The notes under the pieces were generated by a model. That model was not told where the DNA came from and did not search any database. It saw only the letters and a program-made list of their open reading frames with translations. From Amycolatopsis aidingensis (GTDB taxonomy: Bacteria; Actinomycetota; Actinomycetes; Mycobacteriales; Pseudonocardiaceae), in the NCBI RefSeq assembly GCF_018885265.1, contig NZ_CP076538.1, positions 1,462,001 to 1,526,000 on the forward strand: a stretch of 64,000 nucleotides of DNA, read 5' to 3'. Of this stretch, positions 1 through 7,932 are shown in pieces. The position numbers and the translations under genes are program-made. Positions within the stretch are counted from its first letter, which is position 1; each line of letters starts with the position of its first letter.

Positions 1-16
1 TGTGACGAGCGTCACG
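1..16. promoter_or_regulatory. CRP/GlxR-type operator upstream of rpfB
   Basis: The first 16 bases are TGTGA-N6-TCACG, one base away from the perfect CRP-family palindrome TGTGA-N6-TCACA. Mycobacterial CRP (Rv3676) controls rpfA and corynebacterial GlxR controls rpf genes, so a cAMP-receptor-type site near an rpf gene fits. It lies about 275 bp before the rpfB start. The window edge hides anything further upstream, so the site could also serve a divergent gene. Confidence 0.5.
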
Positions 17-291
17 AGATTCCGGGGGGTGTTTGCGCAACCCGGCAGGCTTCGTTACTGTCCCGTGATCGTGCCGGTTGGTAGCTCAGCGTGGAGCTTC
101 GGCAGGTACGCCCACAGTCACGTCAGTGCACGTCGGGGAACGCGGCACCGGGTTCGTCCCGGGTCGCTGGGGATGGCGCTGACTGCGGGAGCCGGACACA
201 ACGGCACGCTCGACGAGCGGGCCGAGAGGAAGGCAGTAGCTCACCCGGGCTCATTGGGCCTTTGGGCTTTTTCGCGAAAGGGATCGACCCT
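17..291 (+). promoter_or_regulatory. long structured 5' leader of rpfB
   Basis: About 275 bases lie between the CRP-like site and the rpfB GTG with no convincing coding content. The leader is GC-rich with several self-complementary stretches. Just before the start codon, CCTTT (259-263) can pair with AAAGG (277-281), next to a run of five T at 268-272. In M. tuberculosis the rpfB-ksgA-ispE mRNA leader is described as an RNA switch, so a regulatory leader is plausible. No known riboswitch consensus is recognised here. Confidence 0.4.
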
Positions 292-1776
292 GTGACTGGT
301 AGATACGGGCACGCTGGTGCGGGCTCTGGGGGCCTCGCGACGCTGGAGCGCCCGGACGGTGACGACTCCGGCGACTTCGACTACTTCGGCTACTCGCCGG
401 AGCCCAACATCACCCCACAGGATGTGTTCGCCGCACTCGGGCCGGACGCCGACGACCTGATGGCCGAGGCCTCGGTCGACGTGGACGAGCTGATCCGGCT
501 GGTCAACGCCGAGACCACCATGCTGCCGCCGATCGTCATTCCGGACGAGGCCAGCGAGGACCGGGTCGGCAAGACGGGTAAGAAAGCCAAGGCCAAGACC
601 AAGACCGAGGAAGCAGCGGACGACCTCGAGGACGGCCTGGTCGCGGCCACCAAGAGCTGGAAGAAACGCTTCCTCAAGGGCACCATCCTCGCCGTCCTGA
701 TCACGCTGACCGGCGGTGGCGCCGCCGCGCTCGCGATGAACAAGAACGTCACCGTCAACGTCGACGGTGAGAACCAGACCGTGCGCAGCTTCGGCGACAC
801 GGTCGGCGAGGTGCTGGACGACGCCGGTCTCTCGGTCGGGGCGCACGACGCGCTCTCGCCCTCCCCACAGACCCAGGTCGGCGACGGTGGGGTCATCAAG
901 CTGGAGCGGGGACGCAAGCTCAACGTCGTCGTGGACGGCACCGAGCGCGAGTCCTGGGTGCGCGCGACCACCGTCGGCGAGGCGCTGCAGCAGCTGGAGC
1001 TGTCCCATGTGCTGCGGGGCGGCAACGCCTGGATGTCGGCGCCCGCGGACGGCGAGGTCCCGCTCGAGGGGATGACCCTCGAGGTCAAGACGCTGAAGAA
1101 CATCACCCTCTACGACGGCGGTAACGAGCCTCGCGAGCTGACCACGCACGCGGTCACCACCAAGGAGCTGCTCGGCGAGCTGCAGCTGACCCTCGGCCCG
1201 GAGGACGAGGCCGAGGGCGGCCTCGACTACAAGCTGCTGGACGGTGCCGAGGTGCACATCAGCCGTACCGGCGTCTCGGTGGTGAACGAGACCGAGACGA
1301 TCGAGCCGGAAGTCCAGAAGATCAACGACTCGACCATGGAGAAGGGCACCGAGAAGGTCGAGGAAGAGGGCGAAGCGGGCGAGAAGATCGTCACCTACCG
1401 GGTGACGAAGAAGAACGACAAGGAAGTCGCCCGCGAGGAGCTCTCCACCAAGATCGTCAAGGAGGCCAAGCCCAAGGTCGTCCGGGTCGGCACCAAGGAG
1501 CCGGAGGTTCCGCCGGTGACCGGCGGCGCGGTATGGGACCGGCTGGCGGAGTGTGAGTCCGGCGGCAACTGGTCCATCAACACCGGGAACGGCTACTACG
1601 GCGGCCTGCAGTTCAACAAGGGCACCTGGGACGCCTACGGGGGCAGCCAGTACGCCGCCTACCCGCACCAGGCGAGCCGGGAGCAGCAGATCGCCATCGC
1701 CACCAAGCTGCGCGACGCGCGTGGCGGGTACGGTGCCTGGCCGTCCTGCTCGAGCAAGCTGGGCCTCCCGCGCTGA
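292..1776 (+). CDS. rpfB: resuscitation-promoting factor RpfB
   Basis: Secreted or membrane-anchored muralytic enzyme that cleaves peptidoglycan glycan strands and supports resuscitation and growth. From the GTG at 292 the protein has 494 residues: a cytoplasmic N-terminal extension of about 130 residues with a Lys-rich stretch, one membrane segment (about 130-149), three DUF348 repeats, a G5 domain (about 325-400), and a C-terminal RPF transglycosylase domain (about 412-494). The domain carries the hallmark AECESGGNW, with E422 the expected catalytic Glu. An in-frame start at 91 exists, but the 67 extra residues lie in the leader and look non-coding. It is followed after 30 bp by ksgA, as in the mycobacterial rpfB-ksgA-ispE operon, although here ispE sits about 6 kb away. 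Confidence 0.95.
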   Translation: MTGRYGHAGAGSGGLATLERPDGDDSGDFDYFGYSPEPNITPQDVFAALGPDADDLMAEASVDVDELIRLVNAETTMLPPIVIPDEASEDRVGKTGKKAKAKTKTEEAADDLEDGLVAATKSWKKRFLKGTILAVLITLTGGGAAALAMNKNVTVNVDGENQTVRSFGDTVGEVLDDAGLSVGAHDALSPSPQTQVGDGGVIKLERGRKLNVVVDGTERESWVRATTVGEALQQLELSHVLRGGNAWMSAPADGEVPLEGMTLEVKTLKNITLYDGGNEPRELTTHAVTTKELLGELQLTLGPEDEAEGGLDYKLLDGAEVHISRTGVSVVNETETIEPEVQKINDSTMEKGTEKVEEEGEAGEKIVTYRVTKKNDKEVAREELSTKIVKEAKPKVVRVGTKEPEVPPVTGGAVWDRLAECESGGNWSINTGNGYYGGLQFNKGTWDAYGGSQYAAYPHQASREQQIAIATKLRDARGGYGAWPSCSSKLGLPR

Positions 1777-1806
1777 GCCTGCTGCGCCAGGTCCTAAGCT
1801 TGGCCG

Positions 1807-2667
1807 GTGGCTGAGTCGTCGGAAACCCTCCTGCTCGGGCCGTCCGAGATCCGGGGGCTGGCCGGCGAGCTGCACATCCGCCCGACCAAGAAGCTCGGGC
1901 AGAACTTCGTGCACGACCCGAACACCGTGCGCCGGATCGTCGAGCTCGCCGGGGTCGGCGCCGCGGATGTGGTGCTGGAGGTCGGTCCCGGGCTCGGTTC
2001 GCTGACCCTCGGCCTGCTCGATACCGGGGCGCGGGTGGCCGCCGTTGAGGTGGATCCGGTGCTGGCCGCCCGGCTGCCGGAGACCGTGCGGCGGCACGCG
2101 CCAGGGGTGTCCGGGCAGCTGACCGTGCTTCCCGCCGACGCGCTGCGACTGGCCGCAGCCGACTTGCCCGAGCCGCCCTCGGCACTGGTGGCCAACCTGC
2201 CCTACAACGTGGCCGTGCCCGTGGTGCTGCATCTGCTGGCCGAGCTGCCCTCGCTGGACCGCGGGCTGGTGATGGTGCAGACCGAGGTGGCCGACCGGAT
2301 GGCGGCGGGCCCCGGCAGCAGGGTCTACGGGGTGCCGAGCGTGAAGCTGGCCTGGTACGGGCGGGCACGGAAGGTGGCAGCCGTGCCGCGGTCGGTGTTC
2401 TGGCCGGTGCCCAATGTCGACTCCGCCCTGGTGGCCTTCGAACGGTCCACGCCTCCTGCCGGGGCGGACCGGGGCACCGTGTTCGCCGCCATCGACGCCG
2501 CCTTCGCCCAGCGGCGCAAGACCCTCCGCGCCGCGCTGGCCGGCTGGGCCGGCTCGGCGGCTCGCGCCGAGGCCCTGCTCACCGCCGCCGCCATCGACCC
2601 GCGCACCCGCGGCGAGCAGCTCACCATCCACGACTTCGCCCGCCTCGCCGCTGTGGGGCGGGTGTGA
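1807..2667 (+). CDS. ksgA: 16S rRNA (adenine1518-N6/adenine1519-N6)-dimethyltransferase KsgA
   Basis: SAM-dependent methyltransferase that dimethylates two adjacent adenines in the 3' hairpin of 16S rRNA during 30S maturation. The 286 residues match family length. Visible motifs are the SAM-binding [10 protein letters not shown] (about residue 58) and the catalytic NLPYN (N130), then the C-terminal helical domain with the QRRKTLR stretch typical of RsmA. GTG start. It directly follows rpfB and is probably co-transcribed. Unlike mycobacteria, the next gene is not ispE: a SAM riboswitch and metN follow, which is notable because KsgA itself consumes SAM. Confidence 0.95.
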   Translation: MAESSETLLLGPSEIRGLAGELHIRPTKKLGQNFVHDPNTVRRIVELAGVGAADVVLEVGPGLGSLTLGLLDTGARVAAVEVDPVLAARLPETVRRHAPGVSGQLTVLPADALRLAAADLPEPPSALVANLPYNVAVPVVLHLLAELPSLDRGLVMVQTEVADRMAAGPGSRVYGVPSVKLAWYGRARKVAAVPRSVFWPVPNVDSALVAFERSTPPAGADRGTVFAAIDAAFAQRRKTLRAALAGWAGSAARAEALLTAAAIDPRTRGEQLTIHDFARLAAVGRV

Positions 2668-2720
2668 TGTCGGTCAAGAGGCTTGCGTTGCCGGGGGCTT
2701 TTCCGGTCTACTTTTAGCGG

Positions 2721-2811
2721 TATCCATCCCGAGCGGCTGAGAGACCTGGATCGCAGATGCCGCAGCAACCACCCGGAGGCGGGCAGGTGCTACAGCCAGG
2801 ACCGATGGAGG
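2721..2811 (+). promoter_or_regulatory. SAM riboswitch (SAM-I/SAM-IV clan)
   Basis: The stretch has the S-box layout: GAGCGGCTGAGAGA near 2731, then GCCGCAGCAACC near 2759, then GGTGCTA at 2786-2792. It is closed by a P1 helix of TCCATC (2723-2728) with GATGGA (2804-2809). The 3' P1 strand overlaps the ribosome binding site GGAGGA (2807-2812) of the leader ORF starting at 2817. SAM binding would therefore be expected to hinder translation of that ORF. Its position upstream of a methionine-type ABC ATPase supports the identification. Confidence 0.85.
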
Positions 2812-2816
2812 AATCC

Positions 2817-2909
2817 GTGTACAGGTCCCGAATGCTCACCCGGCGCCGAGTAGTCGACGAGTGCCGTCGCACGGTCAGTGCGTGTCGTCGCCAGACCGCC
2901 TTCGCCTGA
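2817..2909 (+). CDS. Cys/Arg-rich leader peptide (30 aa)
   Basis: A 30-codon ORF starts with GTG at 2817, four bases after GGAGGA. It contains the stretch MLTRRRVVDECRR followed by SACRR, so two Cys (C16, C23) are each followed by Arg-Arg. This resembles the actinobacterial putative leader peptides (motif LTxRxxVDxxR..SAxCR) found before sulfur-metabolism genes, where ribosome stalling at Cys codons acts as a cysteine-responsive attenuator. It lies between a SAM riboswitch and metN. Its own initiation site overlaps the riboswitch P1 helix. Confidence 0.65.
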   Translation: MYRSRMLTRRRVVDECRRTVSACRRQTAFA

Positions 2910-2968
2910 TTCCGTTTCCCGTACTTCTGCCGCACCGCGCACAGCAAGCGGTGCACCCCGGTGACGGT

Positions 2969-2991
2969 GGCGCGCCGGACACGGCCGCGCC
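2969..2991 (+). promoter_or_regulatory. hairpin just upstream of metN ribosome binding site
   Basis: GGCGCG (2969-2974) and CGCGCC (2986-2991) form a 6-bp GC stem with an 11-base loop, ending ten bases before the TGGAG of metN. A second stem, GCACCG/CGGTGC, can form at about 2930-2953. Together they could be the attenuator controlled by ribosome position on the leader peptide. This is inference from complementarity only. Confidence 0.35.
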
Positions 2992-3009
2992 CGTGTGCTT
3001 TGGAGCATC

Positions 3010-4020
3010 GTGATCACAGTCGAAAACCTCAGTAAGTCCTTCCGCAGCGATCGCGCCGCCGTGGTGGCGTTGCGCGATGTCAGCCTCGAGATCGGTGCGG
3101 GTTCCCTCTACGGCGTCCTCGGCCCCGCGGGCGCGGGCAAGTCCACCCTCGCGCGGTGCGTGGCACTGCAGGAGCGGCCGGATCGCGGCACGGTCCGGCT
3201 GGACGGGCTGAATACCGGAACCCTGGACGGGCGACGGTTACGCGAGTTACGCCGACAGGTCGGGGTGGTGGACACCCAGGCCGGGTTGCACGCCGAGCGC
3301 ACCGTGGCCGGGAACGTCGCCGCGCCGCTGGAGCGGCTCAGGGTGGACGGCCCCGGGCGGCGGGACCGGGTGGGCAAGCTGCTGGACCTCGCCGGGCTCA
3401 CCCGGCGGGCCACGCAGAGCCCCGGTGAGCTTTCGGTCGGCCAGCGCAGGCGCACCGAGATCGCCAGGGCATTGGTCACCGGACCTTCCGTGCTGCTCGC
3501 CGACGACCCGACCGCGGGGGTCGACACCGAGGAGTCCGCCGCCGTGCTGACCGTGCTGGACCGGGCCCGTGCCGAGCTCGGCGTCACCGTGGTGCTCACC
3601 ACCCCGGACGGGAACGTGGCCCGCCGGGTGTGCGAGGACGTCGCGTTGCTGGACCAGGGGGCGCTGGTGGAAAGCGGCAACCTGCTCGGCCTGCTTTCCG
3701 ATCCGGGCAGCAGGGCCGCGCGTCAGCTGCTGCCCGCGATCGAGACGAGCCCGGCGCAGGCCGCGGCCTACGACCGGGTGGTGGACGTGGTGCTGGTGGG
3801 CTTCGCCGCCGTGGGCGCCCTGCTGCCGGAGGCCGCGGGCCGGTTCGGCACCGAGTTCGCCACCATCGGCGGTGGGCTCACCAGGGTCGGCGACACCCCC
3901 GTCGCCCGGTTCCGGCTCGGCCTGCGCGGGGACCAGGCCGATGCGGCACTGTCCTGGATCGCCGAGCGGGGCGCGCACGTCAGCCACGCGGCGCGCGGCC
4001 TGCAGGGCGTCGCGGCCTGA
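3010..4020 (+). CDS. metN: MetN-like methionine ABC transporter ATP-binding protein (orphan)
   Basis: Cytoplasmic ATPase subunit expected to drive methionine uptake. From the GTG at 3010 (TGGAG at 3001-3005, 4-base spacing) it has 336 residues: Walker A GPAGAGKST (about 38-46), a signature LSVGQ in place of LSGGQ, Walker B LLADDPTAGVD, and a C-terminal NIL-type ligand-sensing region (about 255-330) typical of MetN. A GTG at 2995 is an alternative start. No MetI permease or MetQ binding protein is adjacent, since the next genes are on the other strand. Two TTA leucine codons (3238-3240, 3247-3249) are rare for such a high-GC genome. Expression is probably governed by the upstream SAM riboswitch and leader peptide. 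Confidence 0.85.
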   Translation: MITVENLSKSFRSDRAAVVALRDVSLEIGAGSLYGVLGPAGAGKSTLARCVALQERPDRGTVRLDGLNTGTLDGRRLRELRRQVGVVDTQAGLHAERTVAGNVAAPLERLRVDGPGRRDRVGKLLDLAGLTRRATQSPGELSVGQRRRTEIARALVTGPSVLLADDPTAGVDTEESAAVLTVLDRARAELGVTVVLTTPDGNVARRVCEDVALLDQGALVESGNLLGLLSDPGSRAARQLLPAIETSPAQAAAYDRVVDVVLVGFAAVGALLPEAAGRFGTEFATIGGGLTRVGDTPVARFRLGLRGDQADAALSWIAERGAHVSHAARGLQGVAA

Positions 4021-4038
4021 GGCTCCAGGGGAACCTGG

Positions 4039-4503
4039 TCACCAGCCGTTGCGTAGGAAGCTGCGTTCGCTGAAGTCCTCGTCGTCGTGGTCCTCGGCTT
4101 CGGTGGTGGGCCGGGTCCCCCGAGCTGCGCCTTCCCCGGCCGGTGCTGCCCCGGCCCGTGCTTCCTCGGCCTGTGCTTCCTCGGCCTCGGCCTCCGCCAT
4201 GCCGCGGGCGATGCCGGGGCCACTGGCGGCGAACAGCTCCCGCACCTCGGGGGCGGCCTCGGCGCGGCCCATGGCCACGTCCGTCCAGGTGGCGCGGCCT
4301 TCCTCGACCGCACGCGCCACCGCTTTCAGCTTCTCCGGCGCGTCCTCCCGCCGGGCCGCCTCGGCGAGCTGCTCGGGGTCGACCGCGGGTGTGTCCGGGA
4401 CCTCCATCTGCTCGACCCGGATTCGCTGCGTGCGGAAGTCGGCGAGCGCGGACTCGAAGGAGTTCAGCGCCGACCGCATGTGTGGTGGAACGTAGTCAGG
4501 CAC
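4039..4503 (-). CDS. small acidic ESX-module protein, unknown function
   Basis: A 154-residue protein starting at the GTG at 4503, well served by GAGGAG five bases upstream. This start overlaps the end of the upstream WXG-type gene by 8 bases, so translation is probably coupled. It is hydrophilic, rich in Glu and Ala, with helical stretches and no signal peptide or membrane segment; the tail is low-complexity and acidic. No family is recognised. Position directly after an ESX-type substrate suggests a partner or chaperone role, and a similar arrangement recurs at 50434. Confidence 0.7.
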   Translation of the reverse strand: MPDYVPPHMRSALNSFESALADFRTQRIRVEQMEVPDTPAVDPEQLAEAARREDAPEKLKAVARAVEEGRATWTDVAMGRAEAAPEVRELFAASGPGIARGMAEAEAEEAQAEEARAGAAPAGEGAARGTRPTTEAEDHDDEDFSERSFLRNGW

Positions 4504-5644
4504 TGGGCCTCCTCGGGTCGGGGCCGACACTGTAGTCCTCCTCGGGCACCTCACTCAGCGCGTCGGCGTCGGAGAGCGCGGCCAGGTCCGCTGTGATGCT
4601 CACCCCGGTCTGCACCTGCTCGACCTTGTCCATGATCGGGGCCATCTTCTCCTCGACCTTCCCTTCGACGAACCCCATCGGGTCCTGCGCGGCCTCGACC
4701 ACGGTCCGGACCTGCTCGATCACAGTGTTCAGCGAGTCGATGAGAGCCTTGGCCTCGTTGATGATGTCGATGGCCGCGCGCACCGCGTCGATGATCTTGA
4801 TCCAGCCGTAGCCCGGGACCCACGAGGACGCCGCGGCCTGCGCGATCTTGTCCACCGCTCGCTTGAGTGTGGTGACCATGAACTCGGCGACCCGTTCGAC
4901 CTCACCGGCCACGGCGGTGTAGACGTGGCCGACCAGCCGGTTGATCGGCCCCTCCAGCTCGATCGCGCTGGCGATCTTGTTCGCGTGCTCCTGGAAGGCG
5001 GCCGCCGCGCCACCGCTCCAGTTCGCGTCCAGCCTGCCGAGCTGCGAGGTGAGGTTGCCCGCGACGACCTCCGCCCCGTTTCCGGTCTGGGTGAGCACCT
5101 CACCGGCGCGGGAGAGCTCGGTCCAGTTCCCGGACATCGGCTCGACGAGTGCGCTGACCGGGCTCCAGCCGGTGAGGAAGGCGATCGCGTCGTCGACGCC
5201 GTTGATCAGCCCGCCGACCTCGTCGAGCAGCCCGCGGATATCCGCGTCCTGGTGCTCGGGCGCGTCGAGCGAGGGTTCCTCGCCCGGCGAGTAGGAGACG
5301 GGGTCCGGGAAGTCCTTGTACCCGGTCGGCCTTCCGGGCATGGTCGGGTCGTTGAACTCCTGGTAGGCCGCCTCCTCCTGGCCGGTGTACATCCAGGCCG
5401 CGCGATTGAGCTCAGTGGACATGCCGTTGAACAGGTCCACCCGGTTGGCGAGACGGACGGACGTCTCGTGCGCGTAGGTGTCCACCGGTGTCTTGATCCA
5501 GGACATCACTCCGGTGAACCCGGTGTCCGGCCGTGCCTCCTTGTGGACGTGCCCCATCAACGAGGCCGTCTGGTTCGCGAGTTCACCGGCAAGGACCGAA
5601 AACCCGGCCAGATGTCCTTCCTTGACCGAGAATCCATCCGGCAT
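4496..5644 (-). CDS. WXG100-like ESX (type VII) secretion substrate candidate
   Basis: A 382-residue mostly helical protein without a Sec signal. The middle carries a WXG-type hairpin: a helix, then the turn NWSGGAAAAFQ, then a second helix, as in WXG100 proteins that leave the cell through ESX systems. A more N-terminal helical region (residues 1-110) may be a second, degenerate WXG fold. The C-terminal half has long amphipathic helices (DAVRAAIDIINEAKALID). ATG at 5644 preceded by a G-run. No ESX core components (EccC, MycP) are in the window, so the secretion machinery must be elsewhere. Confidence 0.7.
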   Translation of the reverse strand: MPDGFSVKEGHLAGFSVLAGELANQTASLMGHVHKEARPDTGFTGVMSWIKTPVDTYAHETSVRLANRVDLFNGMSTELNRAAWMYTGQEEAAYQEFNDPTMPGRPTGYKDFPDPVSYSPGEEPSLDAPEHQDADIRGLLDEVGGLINGVDDAIAFLTGWSPVSALVEPMSGNWTELSRAGEVLTQTGNGAEVVAGNLTSQLGRLDANWSGGAAAAFQEHANKIASAIELEGPINRLVGHVYTAVAGEVERVAEFMVTTLKRAVDKIAQAAASSWVPGYGWIKIIDAVRAAIDIINEAKALIDSLNTVIEQVRTVVEAAQDPMGFVEGKVEEKMAPIMDKVEQVQTGVSITADLAALSDADALSEVPEEDYSVGPDPRRPSA

Positions 5645-5776
5645 GTTCCCCCCTAGAATGTTGTGGCCGCCCGATTGACCGGTTCAGCTGATCTACTGGG
5701 ACTGCGCAGCACCATAGCCGAGGATGGCGTCGGTCGCGTGGCGAACGCCGAATCCAACGTAGAGGGATGGAGAAAG

Positions 5777-6325
5777 GTGACGATGAGCCGAGCGGGAAAG
5801 CTCATTACCGTCATCGCGATCGCGGGCACCGTGGGGCTCGCAGGCTGCGGTGGTGGCGAGGGCGGATCGTCCGATCAGGACCCTGCGTCCGGACAGTCCA
5901 CATCGGGTGGAGCTCCGCCCGCAGGGCAGGCTTCCTGGCAGCAGCAGGACCCGTGCGGCCTGCTGACGGCGGAGGACACGGCCGAGTATCTCGGTGCCGG
6001 TGCCGGCGAGGGCAGGCGGACCGACGATATGGGCAGGCCGCGCTGCGAGTGGAGCGGCGAGGGCGCGGGCCGGATCAAGCTCACCATCTGGCAGCCACCG
6101 GCCCCGGACATCGTCACCGGCGGGGGCAAGGACACGGTCCCGGTCGGGGACACCACCGGCTACATCACCTCCGAGACCGAGCTCAGCTGCCATATGGACG
6201 TGCAGGCCGAACCCGCGTTCCTCCAGTTCGATGTGCGCACCTCCGACACCGAGGCCGGTCAGCGGGACTTCTGCGCGAAGGTGGCGCAGACCGCGCAGCA
6301 GGTGCTGACCACGCTCGGCTGGTGA
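5777..6325 (+). CDS. DUF3558 family lipoprotein
   Basis: A secreted lipoprotein of about 182 residues. The N-terminus is a short Sec signal ending in the lipobox LAGC, followed by a Gly/Ser/Pro-rich linker. The body begins DPCGLLT, the usual start of DUF3558 domains, with Cys residues that probably form disulfides (C in DPCG, RCEW, LSCHM, DFCAK). The start is either GTG 5777 or ATG 5783. Such lipoproteins are common in Pseudonocardiaceae next to ESX genes; their function is not established. Confidence 0.8.
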   Translation: MTMSRAGKLITVIAIAGTVGLAGCGGGEGGSSDQDPASGQSTSGGAPPAGQASWQQQDPCGLLTAEDTAEYLGAGAGEGRRTDDMGRPRCEWSGEGAGRIKLTIWQPPAPDIVTGGGKDTVPVGDTTGYITSETELSCHMDVQAEPAFLQFDVRTSDTEAGQRDFCAKVAQTAQQVLTTLGW

Positions 6326-6338
6326 CCCGGCCGGGTCA
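6323..6338. terminator. palindrome spanning two convergent stop codons
   Basis: TGACCCGG-CCGGGTCA is a perfect 16-bp palindrome whose two ends are the stop codons of the lipoprotein (6323-6325) and of the convergent MFS gene (6336-6338). It may act as a small bidirectional terminator; there is no T-run. Confidence 0.4.
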
Positions 6339-7769
6339 GCCCTGCCGCCCGCCGCGCGCGAGCAGCGCGACGCCCAGTGCGGCCGCCGCGACCACCCCCG
6401 CGCCCCAGCCACTGGCCACGGCGTAACCGTGCACGGTCGCGGCTGCCGGGCTGCCCGACCCGGTGACCGCGTCGGTGGCCGCCGCCGCGATCGCGTTCAG
6501 GGTCGCGGTGCCGAGTGAGGCACCCACCTGCTGCGAAGTGGTGATGAACGCCGAGGCCGCGCCGGTCTCATGGGTGGCGACTCCGCTGGTCGCGGTGTTC
6601 AGCACGGTCGGCATGGCAAGGCCCGCCCCGCAGCCGAGCAGCACCTCGGCAGGCAGCACCAGGCCGAGATAGGAGCTGTCCGGGGTCAACTGGGTCAGCA
6701 CGGCCAGCCCGAGGGCGAGCAGCAGCAACCCGCCCGCCAGCAGGGGCCGTGGTCCGGTACGGGGCAGCAGCCTGCCGGACAGCCGGGTCGCGACCAGGAT
6801 GTTCGCCCCCACCAGCGGCAGGAAGGCCAGCCCTGCGACCAGTGGGCCGTAACCCATGATCGCCTGTAGCTGGAAGGTGAGGAACAGGAACATCCCGAAC
6901 ATCCCGAAGGCGGCGAGCCCGACGGTCAGGAAGGCGGCGGCCCGGGACCGGTGGGTGACCACCCCGAGCGGCAGCAGGGGGTGCGCCGCCCGCCGCTGCC
7001 GGAAGGTGAAGGCCACCAGCAGCACCACGGCCGCCGCGAGCATCCCGAGCACCGGCGCCGACCCCCAGCCGTTCTCGCCGGCCTCGGCCAGCCCGTAGAC
7101 CAGCGCGACGATCCCGCCACCGCCGAGCACGGCGGAGATCCAGTCCAGCCGAGTCTCCCGGTGCCCGCGCACCCTGGGCACCAGCACCCAGGCCGTGGCG
7201 AAGGCGATAACGGCGATCGGCAGGTTGATGTAGAGGCACCAGCGCCAGTTCAGGTACTCCGTCAGGGCCCCGCCCGCGACCAGCCCGAGCGCGGCCCCGG
7301 ACATCATGATCGCGCCGAAGATCCCGAACGCCCGCGCCCGCTCCCGCGGCTCGGTGAAGGTCAGGGTCAGCAGGGACATGGTGGAAGGGGCCAGCAGCGC
7401 GGCGAAAACGCCCTGCCCCGCCCGTGCGGCGATCAGCAGTTCGGTGCTGCCCGCGGCGCCGCCGAGGGCGGAGGCCAGTGCGAACCCCGCCATCCCGGCC
7501 AGCAGGGTGGTGCGTCTGCCGAGCCGGTCGGCCAGCCGCCCGCCGAGCAGCAGCAGGCCACCGAAGGCCAGGGTGTAGGCGGTGATGGTCCACTGCCGCG
7601 CGGTGTCGGACATGCCGAGGTCACGCTGGGCGGAGGGCAGGGCGATGGTCACCACGGTCATGTCGATGACGACCAGCAGCTGCGCGAGGCCGAGCGCGGC
7701 CAGGGTCAGCCATCGGCGCCGGGCCTGCTCCCGATCGGCGGCGGGCGCACTGGTGATCAGCGAGGTCAA
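6336..7769 (-). CDS. MFS drug efflux transporter (DHA2, 14-TM type)
   Basis: Inner-membrane proton-driven exporter, probably for drugs or antibiotics. With the TTG start at 7769 (AGAGGGG upstream) it has 477 residues; an ATG at 7835 would lie inside the operator and is less likely. Typical features are the motif-A region GGRLADRLGRR, 14 predicted membrane segments, and the DHA2 loop after TM6. It diverges from a TetR gene across a palindromic operator at 7833-7858, the common repressor/pump arrangement. Confidence 0.9.
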   Translation of the reverse strand: MTSLITSAPAADREQARRRWLTLAALGLAQLLVVIDMTVVTIALPSAQRDLGMSDTARQWTITAYTLAFGGLLLLGGRLADRLGRRTTLLAGMAGFALASALGGAAGSTELLIAARAGQGVFAALLAPSTMSLLTLTFTEPRERARAFGIFGAIMMSGAALGLVAGGALTEYLNWRWCLYINLPIAVIAFATAWVLVPRVRGHRETRLDWISAVLGGGGIVALVYGLAEAGENGWGSAPVLGMLAAAVVLLVAFTFRQRRAAHPLLPLGVVTHRSRAAAFLTVGLAAFGMFGMFLFLTFQLQAIMGYGPLVAGLAFLPLVGANILVATRLSGRLLPRTGPRPLLAGGLLLLALGLAVLTQLTPDSSYLGLVLPAEVLLGCGAGLAMPTVLNTATSGVATHETGAASAFITTSQQVGASLGTATLNAIAAAATDAVTGSGSPAAATVHGYAVASGWGAGVVAAAALGVALLARGGRQG

Positions 7770-7832
7770 GGAGGGATCCCCTCTACGGCGTGAATGGGGC
7801 AAGGCACAGCGGGTAAGCTGCGAGACGAGGAC

Positions 7833-7903
7833 CATTACTTACCGGCCGGCAAGTAATGGTGAGACCAGGCTAGCGAAAACTAGCCGGTCGTCAAGTAAGT
7901 TTT
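7833..7903. promoter_or_regulatory. TetR operator region between MFS pump and its regulator
   Basis: CATTACTT (7833-7840) and AAGTAATG (7851-7858) flank ACCGGCCGGC, giving a near-perfect 26-bp palindrome. A second, looser element at 7876-7903 has AAAACT at one end, AGTTTT at the other, and a CCGG core with CAAGTAAGT, sharing the AAGTAA half-site. Both lie between the divergent pump and TetR genes, so they are probable binding sites for the adjacent repressor. Confidence 0.7.
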
Positions 7904-7932
7904 GGCGTCCGAGCGTGCGGGAGAAGGTGGCG

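Noticed and set aside
75..110. tRNA-like GGTAGCTCAG string in the rpfB leader
   Set aside because: It matches only a D-arm fragment; no acceptor stem, anticodon arm or T-arm can be built around it.
17..291. c-di-AMP (ydaO-type) riboswitch before rpfB
   Set aside because: Such elements precede some actinobacterial rpf genes, but I could not find the conserved CCGACAGCTAACC-type core in the right orientation.
241..2631. Very long open frame on the minus strand opposite rpfB and ksgA
   Set aside because: It is antisense to two clear housekeeping genes; Gly/Arg/His/Gln-rich composition is what high-GC shadow frames give.
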